This document shows positions 23,234 to 35,379 of a DNA stretch of 64,000 nt, piece after piece. The stretch's first letter is position 1. Each line of letters begins with the position of its first letter. The DNA is from Blumeriella jaapii (Eukaryota; Ascomycota; Leotiomycetes; Helotiales; Drepanopezizaceae). The notes under the pieces are model-generated. The model ran no database searches. It saw only the letters and a program-made list of their open reading frames with translations, and was not told where the DNA came from. The stretch is taken from the NCBI GenBank assembly GCA_009599575.1, contig VWND01000064.1, positions 806,001-870,000 of the forward strand. Reading direction: 5' to 3'. The translations under genes and the position numbers were made by a program.

Positions 23234-24992
23234 TCACTCCCTGTCCCCGTTCCGCCGAACGAACGAACGTCCGCCCTCGACATCATACATCTTGCCCCTC
23301 GACTCCAGAGCGCCCTTGATAGCATCACAGCTATCCTTGGCATCCCCAAACAGCATCTTCGTGCCGGGCATGTAGAATATGGGATTGACGACGTCCGCGT
23401 ACCCGCCCTGCCGCGCTTCATCACCACGACCTGCTTGCTCTTCCAGGCGTGGAGGACGGGCATGCCCGCGATGCTGGAGCCGGGCTCGAGCGCGATCGGG
23501 TTGACGGTGTCGTTGGCACCGATCACGACCGTCAGGTCCGTGTCGGGGAAGTCGTCGTTGATCTCGTCCATCTCCAGGACAACTGTCTGATTGTCAGCCG
23601 AGCGAGGTCGGGCGAAGAAATGCAGAGGATCTTACTGTCATATGGCACGCTGGCCTCCGCAAGCAGCACGTTACACCGGCCGGGCATTCGTCCCGCCACG
23701 GGATGGATGGCAAATCTCACTTTCACGCCTCTCTGGACCAGCATCCGAACTATGTCACTGATCGCGTACTGTGCCTTCGCGACTGCCATGCCATATCCCA
23801 CTACGATAATGACACTTTCCTCGATAAACTCCTTCGACATCTCTTTGGCATAGCCTCCTGTTCCCGCGCCATCTTCCTCGAATTCTACCTCGATAAACTC
23901 TGCGCCTAGCGATTGAACTTGCTCGCGGGCTGCTGGTCGAGTATCGAAGCCGCGGGTGATGGCCCCAAGTCGACGTGCCTAGAAACGTTCATATGTCGTT
24001 TGTGAAGCAATTGAGCAAACTTACTGTAGCAATAGCACTCAGCCCAGCAACACCTGCTCCGATCACCAGCACTTTACAAGGTGGAATCTGATTTTATCGT
24101 TGACAAAGTACCATGCAAACAGGGTCGTAGCATGCTTACCTTTCCTGCAGCAGTGACCTGACCAGTCATAAACCTTCCAAAAAGATTAGATGCCTCAAGA
24201 ACTGCTCGATACCCTGCGATATTGGCCATTGAACTACCAGGTGATTAACAACACCCCTCCTGCGTGCCCGCTGCAGACTTACGAGAGTGCGTCGAAGACC
24301 TGAGCTCTCGATATCCTAGGAACCATGTCCATAGCAAAACTGGTCGCACCGCGGCTGGCCAACTTCTCCACCACTTTTCTGATTCTGGGCCGGGTAGATG
24401 AAGGAGATGACGGTTCCACCATCCTTGATCAGATCTCCCTCGCTCATGGCGCCTTCGAGGCTCGGCGCCCGAACCTTGAGCAAAATGTCACTCTCGTACC
24501 ACACGGTCTTGCTCTCTTCCAACGTCACTCCCGCCTTCTCGTATGCCTGGTCAGTGAATTGTGCTTCGGCACCGGCTCCGCGCTCGATCAATACCCGCTT
24601 GAAGCCCTTCTTGAGGAGCAGAGCAGCATTCTGAGGCGTGATGGCAACGCGTCTCTCGCCTGGGTACGTTTCGCGCACGACACCGATTGTGAGTTTGGAG
24701 TAGGGGGTCGGGGTGACAGGAGGTATGGCCTCCGGGGTGGTCGAAAGGACAGCGCCATGCCGAGCTGGTATGAGTGCTGAGACTCGAGGTCGCAATCGCT
24801 TTCCCTCATTCCATTTCTTCGCTGGACGGTAGAAGGGCCGCAGATGGTGAGCTGTTGCAAGTCAGAGAAAGCACAAAGAGGAGAGGACAAATATGGCGGC
24901 GGTACTGTACCTAGAAAGTCCAGTCTCGTGCGGGACATAGCTGCAGACCGCGCTCCCATGCGGCATTGACCTAAGGTAGGACGCATTATCAT
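23234..24992 (-). CDS. Mitochondrial NAD(P) transhydrogenase lacking the proton-channel domain
   Basis: Six exons: 24992-24911, 24851-24283, 24233-24140, 24087-24025, 23978-23636, 23582-23234. An Arg-rich presequence ([13 protein letters not shown]) precedes domain I ([53 protein letters not shown] for NAD binding). At about 23815-23825 the frame runs directly from domain I ([13 protein letters not shown]) into domain III ([45 protein letters not shown]-binding). The end of domain I and all of the transmembrane domain II are absent, so the model is about 500 aa against roughly 1,050-1,100 for the family. Without domain II it could not pump protons. Two further one-base breaks lie at 24375-24378 (AAAA on coding strand, one too many) and near 23402-23410 (one short). 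A decayed gene or a faulty assembly both fit. Confidence 0.85.
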
Positions 24993-26680
24993 AAAGATCG
25001 TCACGGTAGACAGGCGCTATGTTTCGACTTGACGTCGAGCGGAGTGGAAGTTCGCATCTGCTAGATGTGTATCCCCAGATGCGGTTGCACACAAGGAGCC
25101 TTGACTTCCATAGAGATTAAAGGTGAATGTGTAAAAAAAAGGAGCAATTTACTTTGGGTTTCTTTATGCCTGGCTTACCAATTGAATCATTGAGCAGATT
25201 GTTTTACCGCACAGCTTGTACATCTATATCCCTTCTCTCGTACTTTGTTTTCCAAGACATTTCACTTGATACAAGCAATAGGTGGGGAAATGCGCACTGT
25301 GTCATACAAGCAGGCTCTCAGTAATTCCCAGTCATCAACCACGGAATGAGATATTGACAGAATCTCTGTTCTTCGGCATCTGGTTCTTGCCAGAAGAAAC
25401 AATCGGTTCTCAAGAATTTTGATAAGAAAGATATGGGGACAGTATATCTGTGGGATGCAGAGGAATTGTCAGGCCGAAGATCTTTCACTGTTGCTAAGGT
25501 AGTTGCTGGACACAGGTACGGAATACCAGTAAACCTATTGATGACTCGCAAACTCAAAGTTGCAAGACTTACGATAAATTCAAAGACGAAGTGGCATTCT
25601 AACTTGGGGATGAGTACAGGACTTCAAGGACAGAGCCGGTCTTAATAGCATCTCTTGGAATCTACTAGCAAATGACAAGTAAGTGGATTGGAATATATAA
25701 ATTCTATAGTTGTGAAACTCATACCTTCAAGCAAGCATAAGTATCGTGATCTATTAAATTTTACGTAGAGTATCAATATACACTTAGACTGTGCTGGTTT
25801 GTGTAGGATGCAACTTGTGTAGATGCTAACGGACTCTCGACAAATAAATACGTCCATGCAGGGTATACAGAACAGTAGAGCACCTGCCTCAATTTGAAAG
25901 CTCTTTCCCCCTGCCGTTTTTAAGAAAGAAACGCCATGGAAGATTTCCGGCTTCGATTTTTGGGTCTCTTTATTGCTATGCGGAGCTAGAGCTGAGCACC
26001 TGCCAATGAAGCTAGAGCTTCACTTGTCATGATGACAGACCAAATATTAGGGACACAAATCACACTTGCTTTGGGACTCTCTCTCGGCTTGGACTAATTC
26101 ATTATATAAGTAAGAGGCATATACGGGGACAAATCTAGGAGTAATGCTCAAGAAATTTATATTTGTTGCGCCTAACATTTCTCTGACAAACTCTGCATTT
26201 TCTTGCAACGTTATTTTACCTGTTGTTCATTTTCGTTTGAAAGATCAGAAGCAATAATTACTATATGTAAATATAAAACATATTAATAAACAATAGTGAT
26301 CCTCAGGAAGCTTGGGTGTAGGAAGAAAACTCAGCTATGTACATGTTCCTTGAACTGGCATATTTCTTTGAATTGTTTGCTAAATTGTTTACTTACTAAT
26401 GCCATTCTTTTAGTCTTTTACAAACCTTGTAGCCCGTTTCCGTATCGTTGCCATATGTGTATGCTGCGGGGGCCGTAGCCATCTTCACTTCTCGCTTAGA
26501 TTCCGCGCTAATTTAGCGTTTGTCAACAACGCGTTCCTTCTCTAACCTCAACCTTCCGACTCCGACCTCCCGACCTCGACTTCACGACCTCGACTTCACA
26601 CCTGATAGCACCTTAAACATCAACCCCCACGACACTCAACCACCACCCTATTCATACCCCGAAACCCCATAGACAATATC
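24993..26680. other. Spacer, moderately AT-rich
   Basis: No recognisable exon. From about 25.6 to 26.5 kb the sequence is AT-rich but not RIP-like, since CA and TG remain common. The last 150 bases are the CT-rich promoter of the next gene. Confidence 0.45.
26571..26598 (+). repeat. Tandem 14-bp CGACCTCGACTTCA promoter repeat
   Basis: Two exact copies abut (26571-26584, 26585-26598) inside a longer pyrimidine-rich tract (about 26537-26610), some 85 bases before the ATG at 26681. It resembles the CT-rich tract before the gene at 3650. Confidence 0.85.
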
Positions 26681-28215
26681 ATGGCAAACCTCAGCCCGAT
26701 GTCCTGGATGCTGGCAAGAGCCCGCACCTGCCCCCGCTCCCATCCCCCAGCTCTGGTTGGGCAAGCTGTCACCGAAATCCAGCTCTGGATGTCGGTCGAA
26801 GACAACCAGCGCCTGGTAGCGGTGGAGCGACCAGGTGCACCGCGCCACGTCCAGCAGTACCTTGCGGAGCGTCGGACGTTCGGGGATATCTGTAAGCAAG
26901 ATCGATAACTCTTCTTTACCTCCTTTGATGAATACAGAGTTGGACTAATGACTAAATAGGGGGAACTGAGAACCTTGAATGCTTCCCGGATATACAAAGT
27001 CCTTCCACAGACCATCCTCCTGCCGTCAAGGCAGTCCACCCACCTATTACCAAAGCCAACCACCCATCTGCGGCCGCCAACCACCCACCTGCGGCCAAGG
27101 CAGACTCGGTCTCTTTCATCCACCGCCCTTCTTTCCCCCGTCCTCCTGTCCGTCGCCCCTTCATCTCCCGTCACCCTCACGAGCTTTCTCTCGCAGATCG
27201 AGTTGGCCCTGCCTATCCTGGTAAGATCAACTCGTATCGACCACGCTCTCGATCTCCCGCACGCCACCGAGGCCCTCATCCTCGCAGAGACTATAGGTCA
27301 CGATCCCCTCTCACCAGAGCTTCGGCTCCTCAAATAAATCGCCCTGTGTCCGCGAACCCAGGCATTGGTTCCGGCAAATCGTGGAAGCAGCGGGCTGAGG
27401 CTACTGGTGCGCAACCCACTGCTTACTATAGTGTCCCAGCATTCCCAGGCACTTCCGCCACATGGTCGACGTCTGCCTCCATGAACGCCTCATCTGGCCC
27501 GGGTAAGCCTTTGCCTTGCATCGCCCAAAACCCTGTGTCTCAGGGCGGTTCCACCAGTCTGTCACCAGTTGCCTCACAGAACGCTTTGAAGGGTTTGCGC
27601 AAGTCTTTGCCTTCAAATCCCTTACCCCCCAAGCCTTTGTTCTCCACCCCATCACGAAAGGTTCCTCCCCAGCAGAACCCTGCTTACACCGACCCCGAGA
27701 CGGGCAAAAAATTCGCCGTCCTCAAATTCACCAACCCTCAAGCCTACAACAGACTGGTAGGAGCCGACGGCCGATCTCTGTCCGAGATAGGCCAATTCTT
27801 TCCCGCCCTGGTCATCCACCTCATCCGTCCTCCACCAGTTCCAGGCGCCTCGGGCTCGCCCCATAGCGCTTGCTTGTGGCTCCAGATCAAAAATGATTGC
27901 CTCCACCAGAACGACCCGCAGAGCGACCCGCGGAGCGACGGGGTCTGCTGGCAAATGCTAGCCTGCAGACGGGGCTTCGAAGCCTACTACAAGCTCGACC
28001 AGGAAGGCAAGGTGCTCCCGGACTTTGAGGACTTCTACTATGCCAACCGCGAGATCTTCCATCATAGCCACACGCTCGCCTCACGGGATCTTCGGGTTGC
28101 GCGGCGGCCCCGAAGTCGCGAGGAGTTCCTGGCCCAAGTCGGCTTTCGCTCCAAGAGTAAGAAGGGGAGAGGTCGCGATGAGAGGGAGGAGAGGCTGGAG
28201 GCGTCTCTACCTTGA
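26681..28215 (+). CDS. Pro/Ser/Arg-rich hypothetical protein
   Basis: Two exons, 26681-26891 and 26960-28215, joined by a 68-nt GTAAGC...TAG intron that keeps the frame; 488 aa. I do not recognise the family. The N-terminal 70 residues look folded (SPMSWMLARARTC...IQLWMSVEDNQRLVAV). Residues about 75-110 carry imperfect HPP/NHPSAA repeats, followed by an Arg/Ser/Pro segment (PRSRSPARHRGPHPRRDYRSRSP) like an RS domain. The C-terminal half returns to ordered composition with TDPETGKKFAVLKF, LVIHLIRPPPVP and CLWLQIKNDCLHQND, ending in a basic tail with SKSKKGRGRDEREER. The order suggests two small folded parts tied by a disordered RNA-binding-like linker; this is inference. Intact frame throughout. 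Confidence 0.65.
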
Positions 28216-29016
28216 TCTCGGGGTACTCGAGATCGGAGAAGGGAGCGAGATAGCAGGATCTATGGAGTCTAGGTATTGTTCGTGAGGATGATGATACCCA
28301 TCTCAATTCCCCTGCACGCATCAAAGCGAGATTTTGCCCAAAGAAAAAAAAAGCAGTGAGTGATTGGCTGGACAATGGATTTGTATGTTAGTAAGCAGTC
28401 GAGCGCAGGAATTAAAGCAATCTCATGGAAACAGACGTGAATCCATGAGCATTAACTCCCTCTACAACCGGAGCCATGGTTCTTTCGCCCAGAATTGTTT
28501 CTCCACGCCGCCATCGTGGATGTAGATCTTGCATTGCACTCCTAGCCCCCGACGGCTAGAAGAATCGCCCATTGACATCCAAATCCAAGACATAATAGCA
28601 ATTCCAATATTTATACAAAGAGCAGAAGACCTCCATAGTAAACACACGATGATAACAAAAACACAACAAGGTATCATCTTCTCTTTTGCAGATGGAGATG
28701 GGATAGGGCTTAAGGTCTTTCGGATCAAGAGAAAAAACAATTTATCTCAGGATTCACACATGATTCATCGTTTACCAAGGTAAATTCCCAAACAAAAACA
28801 AACCTCCAGCCCTCTCTCGCTTAGCAACCAACCAAACCCCAGAGGTGCCCACCCCGCCATCATGAAAAAAAAAATTTCGACTCTTCCACTTTGCACCCAA
28901 AAAAAAGCCCTTCCTCTCTTCGAACATCCACCAGCGACACACGCACATAGACTAGACATGCCAAAACCAGACCAACGACCCCTGAGGGTTCTAAAAACGA
29001 GGCAAAAAATATATGA
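28216..29016. other. Spacer
   Basis: No gene seen. It contains the 3' flank of the Pro/Arg-rich gene, and downstream of the tRNA (on its strand, below 29017) there are A-runs near 28864-28873 and 28898-28905 which read as T-runs on the minus strand but are more than 100 bases away. Confidence 0.4.
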
Positions 29017-29124
29017 TGATCACTACGAGGGTCGAACTCGCGACCTTGGCGTCTCTCACGCTTCACTCCGCTCGGAAGAGAAGACGTATTAGCACCACGC
29101 TCTAACCAACTGAGCTAAGCGATC
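29017..29124 (-). tRNA. tRNA-Ile (anticodon AAU) with a 34-nt intron
   Basis: The minus strand folds as a complete tRNA: acceptor GATCGCT (29124-29118) pairs with AGTGATC (29024-29018), discriminator A at 29017. The D stem is GCTC/GAGC. The anticodon stem TGGTG pairs with CGCCA (one G-U) around the loop CTAATA-A, giving anticodon AAT (29090-29088). The T stem GCGAG/CTCGT closes the loop TTCGACC. The loop is split one base after the anticodon, the usual position of eukaryotic nuclear tRNA introns; the intron is 29086-29053. AAU is read as inosine-AU and decodes Ile codons AUU, AUC and AUA. Confidence 0.95.
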
Positions 29125-29740
29125 TTTAGTGATTGTTATTGGATGACGTTCGAGGCCGGGTCAGGGTACATAGCTACAGTGAAAAAAATGTGCGTGAGGG
29201 GAGGAGGAAGTGGGGTCAGGACCTCAACCAAACCCCGCCCCCCCTCTACCGTGCAAGTAGATCCGATTCTAATAACCACCACACAACACTCTTCACACGG
29301 AACATGGAACTGGCTGCGTCAATCGCAAACACAGAGGTGCGAGTTCCGCTTGATTTGCTTATTCGAAGCTATCTTTTCCCGCCCATGGAATGATCATCCC
29401 GTTCGCATATCGCCTGCCTGTGTTCTGTTACCTCCCGTTGCCGTGTCTGTACTGCACTGCGTGGGCATGATAGGCAGCCGTCATTTGCGATGCCAGCAAA
29501 GCGAGGATATCTCCATTGCCAGAGATTGCAAAGCACAAAAAAGGATCTTCTGCAATTCTCATATACCAACGAGAAATCTACGCTAAGATTGTGTGAAGTG
29601 GAATTCAAGTTTGCTTTTTAGTCACAGCCCATCTAGGCGGGAGTTTACAATCCCAATCCGTCTCTACCAACCCTCTCTACCCTCAACATTTAATATCACA
29701 TAACACAGCACTTCTTTCGAGCGCTTTGCCTCTCTTTCCC
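29125..29740. other. Spacer between tRNA and LeuRS 3' end
   Basis: Tandem-looking purine and C-rich patches near 29195-29250; no gene recognised. Confidence 0.4.
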
Positions 29741-32700
29741 CTACATTACAAAATTCGCCGTTTTGCCCCCCTTCACGACAATCGTCTTCTTCGCCTTCCT
29801 GATATCCACCGCGAGGGGCCCATCCCCCATCAACTTCGCCCGGCCCTCGTTCGTCCACAGGATCTGCTCTACAACCCACTTTTCCAGCTGCACACCCTGC
29901 AGGCCCTCTTCCGGCTTCGCAATCTCGACGACGACGCGGACCTTGCCGTTGATCTGCACGGCGCACTTGTGCGTCGAGGGCGCGAGGATCGCGAAGGTGT
30001 CGTCGACGGTCGGGAAAGGCTGCTGGTGGACGGAGCCTGCGCAGGGGCGAAGCTCAGGCCATTCCCGCCCAGCGGACGGGTCGGAGGGCATTTGCTGTGG
30101 CTCTGGAGCAGACGCTGCGTTGAACACGCGTTGGACCACGCGGTTGAGGAATATACGAGGGAGGTCTGCCCATCTGAGGTGTTTCATACTTGTTACCATC
30201 TTCGAGATTGAGAGGAACAGTTTCCACTTCAGAAGAAAGATGGGCGTGATCTCAACCGGACGGACCCTGGCCCAGCAGTCTTCGGCGACGGCTGGAGCGA
30301 TGGGTGCTATCATCTGCACCAGAGCCCTTGTGGCGTGGAGAGCGAGTCGATAATCGGCGGTTTGGAGCGTCGGATCCTCTGCGTTGATGTTGGTGTCATG
30401 ATACTCAATGATAGTGCTGGTCAGCGTCATCAGATCCGAGACGACAGTATTCAAGGAATACGTCTTGCCGTAAGATTCAGTCACGCTGGCAATTGTGTGC
30501 TGAACGGAGCGCCAAAGGGCTTTGTCCTTGTCCACCATCTTGGTCCATGCCTTCATGGTTGCCCTCATGGATTGATCGTGGTGTCTGGATGACCACCCAT
30601 AGATGAGCCTCAGCTCTGCTAGCCGCTTCTCCGAGGCGTGAGATATAGATGGCATTAATCCTTCCCAGTTGTCCGGAACGTGGCGCGGTGGTTCGCCATT
30701 GATGAAATACATCTTGGGGTTGAACTGGTAACTTTTCAAGTCTTCGACCATCCAAAGCTTTTCATACTTGTCGACGAAAGCGCGCAATTTGTGGAGCCAT
30801 CGAGTGACACCCGCAATCTTCTCCTCGTCCCAGTTAAGGACTTCGCCAACTGGGGCCTGGAAGAGGATGTGAGCTCTCGTAGCATCGGCGCCGTACTTGG
30901 CTATGCAGGTGCTGGGATCGACACCATTGTATTTTGATTTTGACATCTTTTCGAAGCTTACATTTGCTACTTCGTTCGTAGCTAGGACTATAGGTTGCGA
31001 CGGGTTGCTGGCGTCCACCTCGTCGGGCTTCAGAAATCGCTTAGTTGAAGGATCCGAATAGGTCTTACCGTGGACCATTCCTTGAGCTAGGAGCGTCTGA
31101 AACGGCTCACCGAGATGCTTCGATCCCTCTGGCCAGAGGCTTGTCGTAGCTATGAACTTGGATATGAATCTCGCGTACAGAAGATGTAATATGGCATGCT
31201 CAACACCCCCAACGTACAGGTCTACAGGAAGATTGGCATTTGCCGACTCCGGCGAGAAAAGAGAATGCGAATTATGCGCGTCTGGGAATCTCATAAAATA
31301 CCAGCTAGAATCGACAAAAGTATCCATGGTATCTGTATCTCTCTTGCCAACACCACCGCATTCAGGACAAGTTGTGTTGACCCACGAATGGGCATGCTCC
31401 AACGGATTACCCGTCTTGCCGGCTTCCCAGTGGCTGTCTACAGGAGGAAGCTCGATGGGAAGTTGGTCATCAGGGACAGGAACGGGACCGCAAGTATCAC
31501 AATGAATGATCGGTATCGGTGTGCCCCAATACCTTTGACGACTGACCAGCCAGTCTCTAAGACGCCATGTCTCTGCAGCTTCTGCGAGTCCTTTAGAAGC
31601 GAGAAGAGCTATGATCCGCTGCTTAGCCTCCGCAGAACTGAGACCAGCAAATGATCCGGAATCTTCGGTTAGAAAGCCATGGTGAACAAAGGGTTCGGCC
31701 TTCGAATCGCTCGCCTTGTCAGCCGCCGAGTGAGAGATGACAGCCCGAATCGGGTCATCGTGTCGATTGTGCTTCCAAAACAAGTGATCCCGGGTATCGT
31801 GGCCAGGTACCCCCATGACAGCGCCGTCACTGTAGTCTCCAAGAACATACGGCGCAACGTAGATCGGCAGAGAAGCCTTCGTTGCATCCCGCGTAGAATC
31901 TTCAGAGGACAGGGGGTTCTGTGCAGAGACATGAGGTAGGAGATATCCAACTTTGGAGTCTTTTGGTAGAGCTTGGATCGTATCCAAAAAAGCTCGCAGC
32001 CCTGCATCTTTCTTCGCCAGAGACTGGACAACCGGATGCGCCGAAGCAAGGGCCACGTACTGCACGCCAAATAGCGTATCCGGCCTGGTGGTGAAGACCT
32101 CGATGTCCGGGTACGCTTGCTCATCAGGAGCCACAACCGGAAACTTGATCCGAGCCCCAACAGACTTACCCAGCCAGTTCTTCTGCATGGCGAGGACTCT
32201 TTCTGGCCACTTGCCCTGCAAAGTCGTGAGTCCGTCCAGCAGTTCTTGGCGGAACTCTGATATCTTGAAAAACCATTGCTTCAGCATCTTCTTCTCCACC
32301 TTGGCTCCAGACCTCCAAGAGCAACCATTGGAGTCCACCTGCTCGTTGGCCAAGACCGTCTTGTCCACGGGATCGTAGTTTACCAGTGCCTCGGACTGAT
32401 ATGCCAGGCCAGCTCTGTACAACATGAGAAAGAGCTGTTGGGTGTGCTGGTAGAATTTAGGATCGCACGTAGCAAATTCCTAGGGAGTCAGTCATGGCCT
32501 CCGGGCGAGATGTCCCCACGCACCCGATCCCAATCCCACGCTCCATTCATCGCCTCCAGCTGTGTTTTCATCTTCTCGATGTTCTGCCGTGTCCATGTTG
32601 CCGGGTCGATGCCCCTCGCGGTTGCAGCGTTCTCGGCTGGCAGTCCAAAGGCGTCCCAGCCGATGGGATGCAGTACCTCATAGCCTTGCATGCGTCGAAA

Positions 32701-33012
32701 CCGCGCCAGAACGTCGGAGATGGTGTATACTCGAAGGTGGCCGAGATGGAGGTCTCCCGACGGGTAGGGAAACATGGGAAGTACGTATCTCCCGGCTCTG
32801 GCCTTGGAGTCCTCCGGTTTGACCGCATTCCGCCAGGTAGCCTGCCATTTCTTATCCAATTCGGGCAGGGTAGGAAATTCTTCGTCCGCGACGAGGAGGG
32901 GGAAAAGCCCCTTGCTGAATTGTCGGGTGGGCAAACGCCTGCGGTGGAGAACCGTTGAGCTTGCGCGGCCAAGAGCCCTTCGAGTGCCATATCTGCCGAT
33001 CGAGCTGTACAT
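29741..33012 (-). CDS. NAM2: Mitochondrial leucyl-tRNA synthetase
   Basis: Two exons, 33012-32524 and 32479-29741, with a 44-nt intron (GTGCGT...CTAG); about 1,075 aa. The start gives a basic presequence ([26 protein letters not shown]) fit for mitochondrial import. Class I motifs are clear: HIGH variant HLGHL in [20 protein letters not shown], the editing (CP1) domain with TTRPDTLFG, the Zn-like [21 protein letters not shown] segment, and KMSKS in [14 protein letters not shown]. The C-terminal part ends with the family-typical [16 protein letters not shown]...[15 protein letters not shown]. It charges mitochondrial tRNA-Leu; in yeast the homologue also helps group I intron splicing. A stretch before residue about 930 ([20 protein letters not shown]) is less typical and could be an unspliced in-frame intron. 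It shares a 490-bp divergent promoter with the permease gene. Confidence 0.95.
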
Positions 33013-33501
33013 TGCAGCCTCCAGAAACCCTGCTACGGGCGCATGTTCATGTCGTGGGTGGGAATAGCTTCATCGAGCTTCTCAGGATGTTGTGAATGCT
33101 GGAGCCAGTGAGCGCGAGCCACGTTATCGTACTCGCTATTTTTATACGAGTACGAGGCTATCTAGTGCCTGTCACTGTGGCCTGAGGCCACCAGATGATG
33201 ACTCAGCGCTCGATGGAGACAAGCTCTCGGGACCAAGCCGCATGCATCTCCATCTCCACGTTGTTGTTGTTGTCGCCGCCGTGTTATCGTCGTCGCCGTC
33301 GCCGTCGTCGGGTCTTTTCTCTCCGCTTTTGCTCTTCTTCGAGTACATGATAATACCTGCGCCGTTATTCCCACAAGTATATCCGACCTTCTCGCCATGG
33401 TCGAGAACGTACAATAACATAGGGACATACATATCAAACACCCGCGCCCAGCATCCTTTCAACCACTGCCCAGAGCATGCGGACGTGAAGCACGAAATAC
33501 C
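33013..33501. promoter_or_regulatory. Shared divergent promoter, LeuRS (-) and permease (+)
   Basis: The two ATGs are 489 bases apart and point away from each other. The spacer holds TTG and CGT/CGC trinucleotide runs (about 33258-33312). A TATA-like TTTTTATA near 33137-33144 could serve either gene. Confidence 0.5.
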
Positions 33502-35379
33502 ATGTCCCGGCCCTTATCAAACCTCCAATCCCATGCGCGCGACTCCCTAGAGCTGGCCAGCTTGGCCTCGAGTTCCCGGGGCGTCGAACCTCCTCGTCCT
33601 CCTCGCGATCGGGCATCTCCTCCTCGAGAAAGCAGTCTCTGGAGGCCGATGATCCCCTCGACTCGAGGAATCCTGCTGGGCACCTAAGCGATCAGCGCTC
33701 CTTTTCGAACGCTTCGGTCTTCGACTTTACTTCAAACCTCCTGTACCCTCTGTCGTCGACCTCGGGGAATGGCTATGCGCCGATAGGAGCCCCTATATCC
33801 TCGTCGAATGGACAGGCGGCGTTGGGAGGCGGATCGTTGGAGAGGCACAAAACCCTGACTTACCTGAACGGACTGTCGCTGATCGTGGGCATGGTTATCG
33901 GCTCGGGGATCTTCTCCTCGCCCAGTCAGGTCAACATCAATGCTGGATCTCCAGGCGCGTCACTGTTGGTATGGGCTATTGCGGGGGTACTGGCTTGGAC
34001 TGGGGCCTCGAGTTATGCGGAGTTGGGTGGAGCGATACCCTTGAATGGAGGCGCGCAGGTTTACCTGTCGAAGATTTTTGGAGAGTTGTTTGGATTTCTA
34101 TTCACATGGTGTGCAGCGATAGTCTTGAAGCCCGGCTCAAGCGCCATCATCTCCATAATCATGGGGGAATACGTTGTCCGAGCAGCCATTGGGGCAGAGG
34201 CGGAAAATGTGAGCCCTTGGATCAACAAGACCATGGCATTGGCGGGACTGGTTTCCGTCACATTCCTGAATTGCGTATCAACGAAGATTGGGACGAAGAC
34301 GGGGGACTTCTTGATGTTTTTCAAGTTCGTGGCGTTGTTAGGAGTCACGGTTATTGGGATTGTGGTGGCCCTGACCGGCTTTTCCTCCTCTGGCAATGCG
34401 AACCAGGACTGGAAAGACAAAGGCTGGTTCGACGGAACGAGCACGAGCACCAGTTCCTGGGCGGTCGCCCTCTACGCAGGCCTCTGGGCATTTGATGGAT
34501 GGGATAACGTGAGCACAACCACAACCCTCTTAGCAAACCCAGCTAACAGTTTAGACAAACTACGTGGTGGGAGAATTCCGCAACCCTACCAGAGACCTGC
34601 CCCGGGTTATCCATACGGCTATGCCTCTCGTGATCCTCTCCTACCTCCTTGCCAATGTCGCCTACTTCTTCGTGCTCCCCCTCGACACGATCAATCATTC
34701 CAACACCGTCGCCGTCATGTTTGGTGGCAAGGTCTTTGGGCCCATCGGCTCCCTAATCTTTGCCCTCATAGTCTCGGCTTCCTGCTTCGGCTCCCTCAAC
34801 GCCGGAACTTTCACCTCCGGCCGTCTCGTCTACGCAGCCGGAAAGGAAGGCCTTCTCCCCGCCATGTTCGGCAAGATCGGCGTAGGAAACAGCGCCGAGT
34901 CCAACATCAATACGCTCCGCACGCGAAACTGGGTCTCCAAAACCCTCGCCCGGCTCTTCGGCGACGACGAGAACGGGCTCTTCTTCACCCCCGTGAACGC
35001 TATGATCCTGAACGCTGCCCTGACAGCCTTCTACATCCTCGTTGGCGAGTTCGGGACCCTGGTCACGTTCTACGGCGTCGCCGGCTACACCTTCTACTTC
35101 TTCACCGTCCTCGGACTCATCATCCTCCGCGTTCGCGAGCCGGATCTGGAGAGACCGTATAAAACGTGGATCACGACGCCCATCATCTTCTGCTGCGTGA
35201 GCCTGTTTCTGCTGAGCAGAGCGGTCTTTGCGGAGCCGCTGCAGACGGTCATCGTGCTGTTATTTATTATGGCAGGCGTGCCGATCTACTATTGGAGGAT
35301 TAGGGGCCGGGATCAGGGGCTGAAGAGGGAGAGGGACGAAGGAGTAGGGTGGAAGTTCTGGAAAAGGTGGCAGCGGTAG
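33502..35379 (+). CDS. APC-superfamily amino-acid permease (LAT/methionine-permease type)
   Basis: Exons 33502-34508 and 34555-35379 with a 46-nt GTGAGC...TTTAG intron containing CTAAC; 609 aa if two bases are removed at the CTCT run 33637-33640. The N-terminal 110 residues are Ser/Pro-rich and cytosolic (MSRPLSNLQSHARDSLELAS). The transporter core begins LTYLNGLSLIVGMVIGSGIFSSPSQV, the helix-1 signature of APC transporters with the unwound GSGIF substrate loop. About 12 hydrophobic helices follow, with FDGWDNTNYVVGEFRNPTRDLPR across the splice site, a conserved helix-6/7 region of LAT-type permeases. The C-terminal tail is basic and ends WKFWKRWQR. It should import a neutral amino acid at the plasma membrane; the substrate is not decidable here. 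Without the two-base correction the first ATG gives only 61 residues, and the core would need a later start. Confidence 0.88.

Noticed and set aside
33162..33462. Thr-rich minus-strand frames before the permease
   Set aside because: Produced by the TTG and CGT trinucleotide runs in the shared promoter.
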